Positions 23,600 through 35,511 are shown, numbered from the stretch's first letter. The stretch: DNA of 64,000 nt from Galeopsis tetrahit (GCA_963675135.1 OY776120.1:24766001-24830000); one strand, 5' to 3'. The notes: generated by a model not told the origin, from the sequence alone. Translations and numbers: made by a program.

Positions 23600-24440
23600 A
23601 TCATTCACATGCTCTTGCTCACTATGCTCAATAATCTCCACTATACACTCAATAATACCCACTTTTCGTCATACACTCAAATGCCCACTATACACACTTT
23701 TCGTCATACACTTTTTGTCAATAATGCCCACTATACACTCAATAATGCACACTATGTTCAATAATGTCCACTAGTCATTCAAGATCCATTATTTATGAGT
23801 CACATGTTCTTGTCCACTATTTTTTGTCTACTCATTCACATGCTCTTGTCCACTTTACTCATTTTCACATGCTCTTGTCCACCCTACTCATTCACATGCT
23901 TTTGCCCACTTTACTCATTTTCACATGCTCTTGTCCACTATACTCATTCACATGCTCTTGTCCACCCTCCACTCTATATATCATCTTGAAAACCACATAG
24001 CCATACACTCAATAATGCCCACTTTTCGTCATACACTCAAATGCCCACTATACACACTTTTCGCCATACACTTTTTGTCAATAATGCCCACTATACACTC
24101 AATAGTGCACACTATGCTCAATAATGCCCACTAGTCATTCAAGATCCATTATTTATGAGTCTCATGTTCTTGTCCACTATTTTTTGTCTACCCATTCATA
24201 TGCTCTTGTCCACTCTACTCATTCACATCCTTTTGTTCACTATTTTTTAATTTACTCATTCACATGCTCTTGTCCACTTTACACATTTTCACATGCTCTT
24301 GTCCACTCTACTCATTCACATGCTTTTGTCCACTTTACTCATTTTCACATGCTCTTGTCCACTATACTCCTTCACATGCTCTTGTCTACCATCCACTCTA
24401 TATATCATCTTGAGAACCATATAGTCATACACTCAATTAA
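23600..24440. repeat. CACATGCTCTTGTCCAC-type repeats with a 360-bp higher-order copy
   Basis: The word TTCACATGCTCTTGTCCACT recurs many times. A larger block starting near 23640 (ATACACTCAATAATGCCCAC through ATATATCATCTTGA) is repeated from about 24000 to 24420. All of it is inside Harbinger-2, upstream of the transposase ORF. Confidence 0.85.
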
Positions 24441-24485
24441 TCTTTATCTTTACCTAATAGCCACACTCAATTCTCATCTTCTCAA

Positions 24486-25805
24486 ATGTCTCTCAATGAA
24501 GAATGTTCTAATTCTTTTGATTTTTTTTATAAATGGGAAGAAAGAATTGATTTGCAGTATAAAAAAATAGATCCAATCATTGAGGATTTTCTCTTTAACA
24601 ATCTTATTTTGAATGAAGGAGATCCCACTCCTCGTGCTAGAAGAAGGTATTGTGAAAGGGAGCGCGAGCTTGGTGAGGAACGCTTGATGAACGACTATTT
24701 TATTGACAATTCGACGTATACTCCTGAGGTCTTCCAGCGTAGATTTCACATGTGAAAAACGGTATTCCTTCGTATAGTGGAGGCCCTTACTGCCAATGAC
24801 GAATGCTTTCAACAAACACCTGATGCCACAGGTAGACAAGGTCTTTCACCATTACAAAAATGTACTGGAGCTATGAGGGTGTTGGCGTATGGTACATCAT
24901 ATGATGTCGTGGATGAATACTTGAGAACGAGTTTCGCTGTGACAAGGCAATCTCTCATGAATTTCGTAGAAGGCATCATTTCCTGCTTCAGTGACGAGTA
25001 CCTCAGACGGCCTAATGAACAAGATTTGGCAAGATTACTCCATGTAGGGGAACAACGTGGATTCCCTGGCATTATAAGAAGTATTGATTGCATGCATTGG
25101 GAGTGGAAAAATTGTCCTACTGCATGGGCTGGGCAATATGCAGGGAGAAGTGGAAAATCAACAATCATTTTGGAAGTTGTTGCATCATATGACTTATGGA
25201 TATGGCATGCTTTCTTCGGAACTCCACGTACGTGCAATGATATTAATGTACTCCACCGATCTCCAATTTTTAGTGATGTATTAGAAGGTCGAGCACCAAA
25301 GATTAATTATGTTGTGAATGGTCGGGAAAAAGATAGGGCATATTATCTAACTGATGGAATATATCCTTCATGGGCCGCATTTGTTAAGTCAATTACTTCT
25401 CTACAAATTCGAAAGCACAAGTTGTTTGCTCAACACCAAGTGGTTGCGCGAAAAGATGTCGAGCGAGCATTTGGAGTTCTACAAGCTCGTTTTGCATTTC
25501 TTCGACGCCCATGTCTTGTCTGGGATAAGGTTTTGATGGGAAAAATTATGATTGCTTGTATCATCATACATAATATGATAGTAGAGGATGAACGAGACAC
25601 GTATCAAACTTATTATGATCCCACTGAATTTTTTATGGATGATCCCACAAGTGATGGTAAACATTTTCAATACTCTACTAAGCGCATTGCAAGCCTATCC
25701 ACTTATATGACTAATAGAGAACAACTTCGCAATAGAGAAGCTCATATGGCTCTTAAAAATGACTTGATTGAGCACATATGGCAAAAATTCGGCACTGATA
25801 ATTAA
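24486..25805 (+). pseudogene. Harbinger-2 DDE transposase with one nonsense codon
   Basis: The ATG at 24486 opens MSLNEECSNSFDFFYKWEER. The only lesion is a TGA at 24753-24755 (RRFHM-stop-KTVFLRIV), where related transposases usually have arginine; CGA to TGA would explain it. The rest is open to 25805: SPLQKCTGAMRVLAYG, the first catalytic aspartate in SIDCMHWEWKNC, the second in CNDINVLHRSPIF, and the glutamate in VARKDVERAFGVLQARF, followed by ACIIIHNMIVEDERD and ending LIEHIWQKFGTDN. Read through, it is about 439 codons, a normal length for this family. It is the best preserved transposase in the window. Confidence 0.9.
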
Positions 25806-26588
25806 ACATGTAATTTTCATTTTTTGGATTGTTGTATTTTATACATCTATTTGTAGCTTAATTTGTTTATTTACTATATTTTATTTCAAATTTTCATATC
25901 TTGTAATTTAATTTAATTATTGAGATTGTAATTTATTTTAATTGTATGGTAAAATGACTTTTATTACAATTTATAAATTATTAATCCCAAATAATTTAAT
26001 AGATTTATTACATCTTTTAAATATAATAAAAATTGATTATAGATAATATATAATTAAAAAATAATATATTTGAAGGTTGAGGTGGGTTGTTGATAAAGTA
26101 TGAAAAAATGAAAAGTAGAAGGGTGTGTATGTGGAGGAGAGAGAAATTATTTATTTATTAAAAGGGTGGGTGTGTGTGTGGAGGGCATGGATAAAGATAG
26201 TCTTAGAATTAGTGTTCTAAGTAGGTGGGTGTCCTCAATAAAGACGTGTGTGTATGACTGTGCCCATCATGCATGTATGGCAGGCCCTTGTCATTCTCGC
26301 GGGCCGCCCATTTACCAATCAAACTACATAGGGTTTGGCTATATACCCCTCCAGCCTTGTTAGATATACCCCACCTAATTTATTAATATAATTGGAAATA
26401 CCTATTATACCCCTCTAAGTAATTTTCGGCCTATTGATACACTCTCCCCACTTTTTGGTGATCATTATGCAGACCTTTCACATTCACGTCACTTAAAGAA
26501 ATTAAAAAAAATCGTGTTCTAGTCTTCTTGTGGTAGAGAAGGTCTTCACACCTGTTCCTTTTTCTCCAAAGTGAAAAGGCTATACAAT

Positions 26589-27587
26589 ATGGTTCGAAAA
26601 CGTCAAGGGGGCTATAGTTACGTGAGTTTTTTTTTACTTATGTTTTCTTATTGTTTAAGTTTTTAAATGTGGGCATAATAGATTAGGTTTAGAGTTTTTG
26701 TTATTGCATATTTTTTGGCAGTATAGTATAGGACTTAAACTGAGATGAAAATGATATGTGTGTTACTTGGCGCGCTAAAAAATGGCGTCTCCTCCGTTCA
26801 AATATTTCGATGCTGGTTGATTGACGGAAATGCCTTTGGTCGACAAGACGATGTCGACCAAGGTCAGTTCCATCGATATAAGTATGTTGAGAGTGTAGTC
26901 TGATAAGTATTAATAGGCGATTTTCGGAAGGAGCTTGTCGACGAAAAACAACTTGATCGATGAAGTCTTGTCGACCAGAGGTTGTTTGGTCGATATTGTG
27001 TTATTGAAAAAGACGTTAACTGTTTTTTTTTTCTTTAGGATTTGGCAGACGATAAAAATAATGATCTGGAATTTGTTGAGGAAACAGATGTAGTTAATGA
27101 AGATAGTTTTTTTTAGGAAACTGAGGAGCCAATGAATGGTGAAGATGGAGACTATGTTCAACCTCAAGAAAATGACGAAGAAGAGGCTCCGTCTAATGAA
27201 ATGGTGATGGACTATACGGATGTCTTCACTAATGGAAATTATTTTATCAGTCGAGAGGCACTACAAGTGTGGGTACGTGTTGTATCTAGACAACACAATA
27301 TGGTGATAATTGTGAAGCGTTCTGATAATGGCTCCGGGAAGAAGAAAGCACATGTGTTGCTAGCATGTGAACAAGGTGGAGTGTATCGTAAATTTAAGGG
27401 CAGAGGTAGGAGCCAGATAGTACTTCATAAGGATTCAGCTGACGTGGATTTAGATGAAGAGGAGAAGCATAGGATGAGAAATACCGGGTCAAAAAAATGT
27501 GGATGTCCTTTCTTATTAAAGGGCATCAAAATTTCTCCTACGGAATGGAGATGGGATGTGAAGAATGGCATTCATAAAGTGTAATGG
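26589..27587 (+). pseudogene. FAR1/MULE transposase N-terminus, truncated
   Basis: A small first exon (26589-26621, MVRKRQGGYSY) ends at GTGAGT. Reading resumes after TTCTTTAG at 27039 (DLADDKNNDLEFVEE). A TAG at 27114-27116 is in frame, possibly a T-tract splice acceptor instead of a true stop. The main open part from 27132 has YTDVFTNGNYFISREALQVW, VLLACEQGGVYRKFKGRGRS and KKCGCPFLLKGIKISPTEWR, the WRKY-GCM1-related FAR1 DNA-binding domain of plant MULE transposases. It ends NGIHKV at 27587 where the family continues toward the catalytic core. No DDE region follows, so it cannot be a working transposase. The intron between exons 1 and 2 holds the first GTCGAC cluster. Confidence 0.7.
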
Positions 27588-27939
27588 TCATTTCACCACA
27601 TGGAAGGTGAAAATAGTTGGTCTCGGGACGCTATCGCTCGATGAACGCGGAAATCAAGTTCTTGTTTGTGGCCCTATAGGAGAAGTTTATTATCTGAAGA
27701 AGTCCGAATTTCTTAAAATAGTCGTTTTGGGTGTCATGATCCACCATTGTCCACGCCAAACGCTTAGTGATGTGGCTATGGCATTTGAACACACCGCGTT
27801 TCTTACCCTTCAAAATAAAATTTGCCACGTGACTATGGAAAGATCCCAATAACGGAGGATTGGCTAACTTCTTTGATCCGTCCTCGTCCTTATCCTTATC
27901 CCTCTCTTCATCAACCTCTTTACTATCTTAGGAGGGGGG

Positions 27940-28110
27940 GATGGCTCTTGTAGAGGAGCATGTGTTTCTTGAGGAGTGGGAGGAGCGGGTGTTTCTTGAG
28001 GAGTAGGAAGGGTGGGTGTTTCTTGTGGAGTAGGAGGGGAGGGTGCCTCTTGAGAAGTACGAGGAGTGGGTGTTTCTTGTGGAGGATGAGGGTTGGGTGC
28101 CTCCACGTTT
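27940..28110 (-). repeat. 30-bp coding-like repeat (PTPQETP units)
   Basis: On the minus strand an open stretch contains repeated PTPQETPTLP/PTPQETPAPP units, 10 residues or 30 bp each. It has no partner domain and no homology that I recognise. It may be low-complexity DNA in the MULE or a piece of captured host exon. Confidence 0.5.
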
Positions 28111-28298
28111 TTCTTCCGATTGGAGGCTGTTGGTCTAACTCTCTTATAGGCTGCAAAAAAAAAAAAAAAAAAAGATGAGAACATTCCACAAATTCACAAA
28201 TACAATTGCAACAAACAATTTGAAACAAAAATAACACCAACATTATGTTTTCAATACAAATAGTCGACTGAAACACTTCTCGTCGACAACCATGTATT

Positions 28299-28871
28299 TA
28301 GGAGTGGGCATTCAGTCGGTTCAGTTCAGTTCTGACCTTTTTTCAACCGAACCGAAATAACTGAAATTTTAAAAAAATGAACCGAATCGAATTACAATTC
28401 GGTTGGTTCGGTTCGGTTCGAACCGAATTTTTCCTGCCTAAAATAAAAAAAATTATTTAAACAAATAATCATTTTAAGAAATTCAATCACTCCTAAATGC
28501 ACAAATGAGACATTGCACATTTTTAGGATTTAATGAACTCCTAAATGCGTGTTTATCTTCTTCTTCAGTTTCTTCATTAGGAATTGACAGAAATAGAGAA
28601 GAAACGGTAGAAATGAAAATGAATGTTTAATTGTTTACTATTAGATTAGATCTAGGGTTTTATTTATATATATATATATATATATATTTATGTATTAATT
28701 AATTATATTTATTTTTATTTATATTTATAATTCGATCGGTTCGGTTTGTTCGGTTTTTGGAAAATATAAACCGAACCGAACCGAAAAAACAGAAATTTTA
28801 AAAAATTCCAACCGAACCGAACCAAATAAACCGAAAATCGTCGGTTCAGTTCGGTTTTTTGCCCACCCCTA
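28299..28871. mobile_element. hAT-like MITE with AACCGAACCGAA words
   Basis: The ends TAGGAGTGGGCA and TGCCCACCCCTA are flanked by a perfect 8-bp duplication CATGTATT (28291-28298, 28872-28879). Both subterminal regions are built of GGTTCGGTTCGG/CCGAACCGAA words, and the core has a long AT dinucleotide run. It is inserted in the MULE. Confidence 0.92.
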
Positions 28872-29911
28872 CATGTATTGACATGAAATATTCCAGTCGA
28901 CAACTTCTATTCGACGGTACCAATCTTTGTCGATGCCCACTAGTCGACAGAATGTCACATTATAGATACCTCCTTATCGACAAAAGGTACTAACGTCGAC
29001 GAACCAGTGTCGACAAAACACATTGCAACCGACACTGGTTCATCGATTATCTATTGGAAATGATATTTTTTTTACGGCAACACCATGTACTTCTAAAGGC
29101 CTAAAATGGGCGTTTTCATCCATAAAACATAAAAATGAAGAAATGCTTATTAATCTCATCAATACACAAACACCAAAACCCTAAATCCTAATAACTAAAG
29201 CTATAACATTCAAATGCTTCAAAATAAACCCATACAAACTACAATAAACACATTAAAACTCATAAACATAACAAAAAACTTACAAAAATCGAATTAACAT
29301 AACACATTACAAACAAGAAAAGTAGACAAACCTTTTGGTGTCGGTGCCTCCATGGCCGCCTCTTCCTCTGCACAAAACCGTTGCTGTGAGCGGCGCTTGT
29401 GAGTGAGCGTCGCCGTGCATGGGAGAGGGATTGTGGGGCACGGAAATTGAGTGATTGAGAAGGTGGGGAGTTTATTTAAGTGGGGGAGTGTATGTATAAT
29501 ATGACTCAAATGTATTAAAGGGTATTGTTGATAATTTGGGGAGTACACACATGGGGGTGTATGTATTAGGGGTATATCTAACAAGGCGGGAGGGGTATAT
29601 AGCCAAACCCACTACATATTAACACAGATTAGGCCACAATTTGGGCTTAATCGGTGACACCCTAAGTTTAACTCAATAAACTCCAATAATTTAGTACTAA
29701 CGAATTACTGGAGAAAAAAGAAAAGAGAAAAAACGAATCATATTTCCTCGTTTTAGAAAGGAGAGTGTGAGAAAGCCAAATTCAGCTGCAGCACCACTAA
29801 AACCCTCGCAAAACCCTCTCTCCTAAAATTCGCAATCGAAGGGAAGCGATCTTCTCTCTCCTCCCTGATATGCAAGTTTATGCATATCAAGATTGTTGAT
29901 TTGAATTGGAA

Positions 29912-32900
29912 ATGAACGCGGTAAGGGGGCTGAGAAGATTCAGTTCAATCGCCGCCGCTCTATCTTCCAAACCGCAAAAGCCGTTTCTCTTTTCCCACCG
30001 TTTCTACTCGGCGCAGCCTCAGGAGGATGACCCTTCACCGCCGAATCCCGATGAATACGCCGACGCCGTCTTCGATAGCTCCCATTTTGATGGTCTAAAT
30101 CTGGATTACAGTGCCGGAAATAGTACCGATAACAGTAATGAGACGTCAACATGGGATGAGAAGTATAGAGACAGAGTGAATAGCAAAGTGTTTGGGGAAG
30201 ATATTTCGCATTTAAAAACTTTCCAGAGGGAAGAGGAGAAGAAGAAGAAGGCTGCCAGGCGAGCCAGTGAGTTTCTAGAAGCGGCCTTGGATGAAGAGTT
30301 GGGCGAGGATGCGGAAGCGAGGGAGATTAAGGAGGAGGATCAGAAGTCTTTGGCTGTTGGTATAATTGGAGCTCCCAATGCTGGGAAGTCTTCTCTCACT
30401 AATTTCATGGTTTGTGCAAAACATTTTGATTCTTGTTTGGGAATGGGGTGGATTTCCACGAACATCATGCTTATATTTGATCTTAACTCGTTGCATTGAG
30501 TTATGAATATACTCTTATGCTGCCATCATCTCTCTCTGGTTTAGGTTGGAACTAAAGTTTCAGCTGTTTCGCGGAAGACGAATACCACCACTAATGAAGT
30601 GTTGGGAGTGTTAACTAAAGGAGATACCCAAATTGTACGTTATTTAATCACACTGCCTCCTTTTTGCTTCAAATTATTTATAGCAAGTTAGATATGTTGT
30701 CACAATGTACTTTCAATTTTGGTGTTTTATCACCTCAGTGGTTATTTTAGTGAATCGTCTTCTTGCTGATGTTATCTTAGCATGCAATCACATCACAATA
30801 TATGCGTGCAGTGTTTATTGTGTGAAGTGTGTATTCATCTCTTGCTTTCAATATAATATTGGATAATTTTAGAAGCAAATTGAGCTTATATACTTCTTAA
30901 GTTAAAATGTCCCCACTATTATGTATTGTTGTCTTGTCTTATGCAAACCCAAAAAACTTAAGACACGTTAACATGATAGGAAATTGCATTCTCATTACGT
31001 TGGATATATATATCTTATTCATTTTTTCTTAAATCAATACTTCAGTTCTTGATAGCAATTTAGCATGCATTTAAGAGACTTGGTATCTCCAGTTAATCCC
31101 TTGTGCAGTCATAGTCACATACTGCAAGCTGTACTTTCTTCATTATAGGCTATATCAAGTTATTAATCAAATGGGCAGTAAGAGTTCAAAGAACTTATTG
31201 GCGGGATTGAGGTAATCTCGGCATGTATGTTCTGCTTTGATACTCTTTGCAATACGAAGTGAGTTTGTTCTGCCCATTTGATGTGGAGGAACTTGTGCGC
31301 GTTCTGCTGTTACAAATCATAAGTTTCTGACTCTGCATTTACCAGAGGTTCTTGACTAATTCTGATGTTTGTGCAGTGTTTCTTTGATACGCCTGGACTC
31401 ATGTTAAAGAAAAGCGGATTTAGTTATAGTGACATCAAAATTCGCAATGAAAGTGCTTGGAGCTCTGTTAGTCTGTATGATGTTCTGGTAGTTGTTTTTG
31501 ATGTGCACAGACATATCACCAGGTTCTGGTTTTCTTTCTCCAAATTGAATCTTATCCCTTTATTATGCCCTCATATACATATTAATGTTTGATATTCCAT
31601 AGCATCTAATCCGATTAGTTTCTCCTCATTCTGATTTTGACCAAACCTCTGCATCGTCCTACAGAGATGCCCTCCGTTATGCATGCTAGTCATTAATAGA
31701 AATTTTATTTTACAGTAACTTTTTGATCATGTTGAGCACATGGAGCATCAACACTTGTGGTATATAACTATAAAAGATCCATTTTGTCTCATCTGCTTCT
31801 TTCTCTACCATGTTAGTGAAGCCAGTATCAATGTTTGAATACTTGAGTAAGAGGGTGTTTGCTTGAGCTTATAAGCTCCTTAATACAGCTTATAAGATGT
31901 TTAGGAGCTCCTTAAAAAGCTGATAGATGTTAGGAGCTTGCTAGCTCTCAAAAAGTGTTTGGTAAAAATAGACCTTTAACAAATTATAAGATCTTAAAAT
32001 AAGCTCTTTGCAGCTTATAAGCTCCAAAAAAAAGTACCAACACTGCAACTTATTTTTCTAAAATCTAAGTTGTACTTGAATAATACTCTCTCTGTTCAAA
32101 TTCATTAGGCTCATTTCTCCGGGCACGGATTTTAATGAATATTAATTAATTTATGTATAAAAGTGGATAAGTCAAGGTTATGATGGGGTATTGTGGGGCC
32201 CACTTATAAATAAAGTGATTGTTTATGAATAAAGTGAATGACAATTAGAGTAAATAAGTGATAATTGGATGGTAGAGATAAAGTAGTGTGAATAGTGTTA
32301 TTTTCAAAAATAGAATGAGAATATTGAAATTGGACAACTAGAAAAGGAAAGTATGAATAATGAAATTGGACGAAGGGAGTATATATTTTTATTAAATTAA
32401 TTTTTTGAAAGCAAAAACCACCCCAACCCACTCCACCCTTAACACCAAAAATAAAAATGTAATTATTTTACATTAAAAAAAACTCTCAAATTATCAAAGA
32501 ACAAGTTTCATCATGTAAGCTCTTGAAACTACTTATAAGATGTTTAAAAAAAGCTTAGCCAAATGGACTCTAAATTCATGTACTTATGCTTGGTTTTGAT
32601 TCTAGAGGTTAAATCATGGTAGTTGTTAAATGATTTTCTATGGTAACTTCAGATGATACTTCCTGCAATGTGGTGTCGGCCAACCACATTTTCTTTTTGA
32701 GTTGGTAAAATATAATAGGAACATTAGATGTCTTGTACAGAGTTTTTGATTTATTGACTAATCTTTTTTTTTTTTTTTCCTTGCATCTAGACCTGATTCA
32801 CGAGTGGTAAGACTGATTGACAGAGTGGGTTCAATTATTAACACCAACCAGAAGCGTGTGTTATGTATGAATAAGGTTGATTTGGTCGAAAAGAAGAAAG

Positions 32901-34941
32901 ACGTGCTAAAGGTTTTTGATGAATTCAATAATCTACCTGGTTATGAAAGGTATATTCTTCATTTTCATCATTTCCCCCTGTTACTTAATTATTCTCTGAT
33001 GGTGCCTGATATCAACTTTAACTATTTTATAGGCGCTTTGCGGTCTCAGGACTGAAGGGTGCTGGCGTAAAGGATCTTTCTCAGTATTTAATGGAGCAGG
33101 TGTGTTTGAAAGACACCTTCCAATAACTTAAGCTGGTCATACAACTGGTATAATAGTTTGCTATTTGAGCTTTTCCTGGATGGTTGACGTGGAAGTTGGT
33201 TACTAGTTTAGAATGAGTGTAATTAGCTTCCCTATTTAATTGTTGATGTTGTTTAGGGGTGTAAATGATCCGAGTTGAGTCGAGTAGTTTCAAGCTTGAA
33301 CTCTCGAACTCGACTGAACTAAAAACTTGAAGCTCAAAACTTGACTCGAACTCAATTATCTTGAGCTTGGCTCAATTAAAAACTCGAAGCTCGAAACTTG
33401 CTTGAACTCGATCAAGCTCAGTTCTCTTGAACTCGAGCTCGACTCGATGGAAAACTCGAAAACTCGGGTCGACTCGATAACTTATAAAATTAATCATATT
33501 TTTATTTCTTTATAATTAGCATATCATGGGTATAATAGTAAGTTTATGTGAGCTCGATTAGGCTTGAGAGCTTGAGGAGCCTTGTATCATTGAGCTCAAA
33601 GTCAACTTGATGATTCAAGATGATTTCGAGCTTTTTCCGAGTCGAACATGAGTAGCTCATCCCCCCTACCGTTGTTAATAGCAGCAACTTGGAAGTTTCT
33701 CTGAAAATGCCACCATTGTTCACTAGCATAAAGATGCATATGCCTTCAATTTATTTTCCATCAATTCAAGAGCTTTTCTAGTAAAAAGGTTGTTTTAAAA
33801 GCACATTAATTTTTCTAGCATTTATCTTATGACTCAATAGAGAAATAGAGCTTTGAATGCTTTACAGCTGCTTGTATAATGCTCTTTATTCTTAGGCAGT
33901 AAAAAGACCATGGGATGAAGATCCATTTTCTGCCATGACTGAAGAAGTTATGAAGAACATATCACTGGAAATTGTTAGAGAAAAATTGCTAGATCATGTG
34001 CATCAGGTAATGATCAGCTTTCACAGTTGTCATTATAAGATTGAAGATAACTGTAAATGATTCTACTGAGCTAATTTATTTTCCTCAACATAGGAAGTCC
34101 CGTATGGAATTGAACATCGCTTGATGGGCTGGAAGGAGTTAAGCGACGGCTCTATCCGAATTGAGCAACACTTCTTCACTCCCAAGATTAGCCAACGGAA
34201 AATATTAGTGGGGAAGAAGGGCTCCAAAATCGGGTTAGCATGCTTAAAAATCAAGTCTTCCTCTATCTTATACTTAGAATATTGTTATAATCTGCTGCTA
34301 GACTCCCATCTCTTGTGTTTGAAAGCAAGCAAATCTAAAGTTTACTTTAGGGGACTCTTGGTTCAAATTATTCAATTGCTGAGGGAATGAGAATCATATA
34401 GTGATTTGATCTGTTCAAGGAATAAGTGGGAGCAAGAAAATGATTTTTGGTTGAGGAATTGTTGAATGATTGAGGAGAAATGGTTATAGGACGGGAGGTA
34501 GTTAATCAAATTGCCTTATTTTGAGTCTCTTTACTTCATATGAAGGTAAGATGAAGGTGAATTGATCAACTTTTATTCTCATTAAGCACCACAATTACCC
34601 TATATTCATTTTCATTCCCATTGAAGAATTTTGAGCCAAGCGCCCCTAAAGTTTCTTATTTTCTCTCCATTACAAAGTCTCGACAATTTGCAAATGGGCT
34701 TTAATTTAGCTGTGGTTATGCACTACGAGTCTACGACCCGTGAATATGGCTTTTCATTTTGGATTGGATTTGGGCTTGTGATGCCAATATATATGGCACT
34801 GCTGATCAATCTATGACATTACTTGTGGTTTACCAAATGTTTCATTTTCAATGCAGGAGAATCGGGATTGAAGCTAACGAGGAGCTGCGGTCCATATTCA
34901 AGAGGAACGTTCATCTCATCCTCATGGTTAGAGTTAAATGA
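29912..34941 (+). CDS. ERG: ERA-like GTPase (ERG), probably mitochondrial
   Basis: Eight exons join in frame: 29912-30409, 30545-30634, 31377-31522, 32791-32949, 33033-33099, 33896-34006, 34094-34233 and 34857-34941 (1296 bp, 431 aa). All introns are GT-AG. The ATG at 29912 starts an arginine- and serine-rich leader suited to a mitochondrial presequence. The G motifs are GAPNAGKS (residues 153-160), the NTTTNE region (G2), DTPG (200-203), NKVD (272-275) and VSGLKG (about 302-307). A C-terminal KH RNA-binding region contains VGKKGSKIGRIGIEANEEL. ERA proteins bind small-subunit rRNA during ribosome assembly, so a role in the mitochondrial ribosome is expected. Length and order match plant ERG proteins such as the Antirrhinum one and Arabidopsis At1g30960. 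Introns 3, 5 and 7 carry MITEs, and a MULE ends 300 bp upstream. Confidence 0.95.
31852..32571. mobile_element. Degenerate TIR MITE in ERG intron 3
   Basis: The left side, GGGTGTTTGCTTGAGCTTAT, and the reverse complement of the right side, GAGTCCATTTGGCTAAGCTT, share TTTG..T.AGCTT; both ends then have CTTATAAG and AAACATCTTATAAG words. No clean duplication. A Stowaway is nested inside. Confidence 0.5.
32086..32379. mobile_element. Stowaway MITE nested in intron 3 MITE
   Basis: TA, then CTCTCTCTGTTCAAATTCAT, through GAAATTGGACGAAGGGAG, then TA; 294 bp. The ends match the CTCCCTCCGTCC consensus with a few changes. Confidence 0.75.
33254..33668. mobile_element. hAT-like MITE with CTCGAACTCGA words in ERG intron 5
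   Basis: The ends are TAGGGGTGTAAATGATCC and CTCATCCCCCCTA. The flanking 8-mers ATGTTGTT and CCGTTGTT agree at 6 of 8 bases. The body repeats AACTCGA, GAGCTCGA and CTCGACTCGA. Confidence 0.72.
34347..34649. mobile_element. MITE in ERG intron 7
   Basis: TTAGGGGACTCTTGGTTCAA pairs with the reverse complement of the right end, TTAGGGGCGCTTGGCTCAAA, over about 27 bp. The flanks AGTTTACT and AGTTTCTT agree at 6 of 8 positions. Probably hAT-like. Confidence 0.65.
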
Positions 34942-35511
34942 TAATGCTGCAGATGCGCATAGATATTAGGATAGTGCCTCTATAAGCAAGAGGCGGGCGA
35001 TTGTCAGAGACATATCTCTTGGTGCGCCTTTTTTTACAGTCGAGACGGGTCTAAGGCGAGCCTCTGATACGAGCTGTTCTTTTATGTATTTTCTTCCCCA
35101 CTCCCTTGTGTACTATACTAGTACATGTTTTGATATTTGGAATTAGCCATTGAGAAATCCTTTAATTTGGAACGAAAAATTATAAATTTAGGGCAAACAA
35201 CTTTATTATCTCGATTGAGCAAAATCATATGATTGCAAACCATTAAATATTTTCTTTTTTAATGTATACGAGATAAACATGTAAAGTAATTTAATTCATA
35301 TATCTGCGTCCCTTTAATTTCTGGATCCTAACTATCAATATCAACTCTGATTTGATCCATTCATCACGAGATTCGATTATGCTGTGGCACAGCTAATAAC
35401 AACACTTGGAAACACACAACACAATATTAATACTTAAAAATTAGAGAACAACCAAATACGAAAACTAGCTAGTACAACACATAAAACGGCAACCAACCAA
35501 ATCACAGAGTG
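34942..35511. other. Convergent 3' region between ERG and UFO
   Basis: The two genes point at each other with 570 bp between stop codons. This space must hold both 3' UTRs and poly(A) sites. No other gene or repeat was recognised. Confidence 0.6.

Larger units (their letters stand above)
22265..26202 (+). mobile_element. PIF/Harbinger transposon, Harbinger-2
   Basis: The ends GACTATCTTTATC and GATAAAGATAGTC are perfect inverted repeats for 13 bp and share GGAGGGCAT-like words further in. TTA lies on both sides (22262-22264, 26203-26205). On the plus strand it carries a 5'-truncated accessory ORF, then minisatellite-like repeats, then a nearly intact DDE transposase. It lies 784 bp from Harbinger-1 in the opposite orientation and has different termini, so it is a separate insertion from another family. 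Confidence 0.93.
26331..29610 (+). mobile_element. Mutator-like element (MULE) with 42-bp TIRs
   Basis: Starts GGGTTTGGCTATATACCCCT and ends with its reverse complement; the 42-bp TIRs differ at one position. The 8-bp sequence ACTACATA flanks both ends (26323-26330, 29611-29618). It carries the N-terminal part of a FAR1-type MULE transposase but no DDE domain, two clusters of GTCGAC words and a nested hAT-like MITE (28299-28871). The right end lies 301 bp upstream of the ERG start codon. It is an internally deleted, non-autonomous MULE. Confidence 0.9.

Noticed and set aside
27864..28184. Proline-rich PTPQETP protein as a real gene
   Set aside because: It is a low-complexity 30-bp repeat opposite a deleted MULE, with no start context, no partner exon and a homopolymer at one end.
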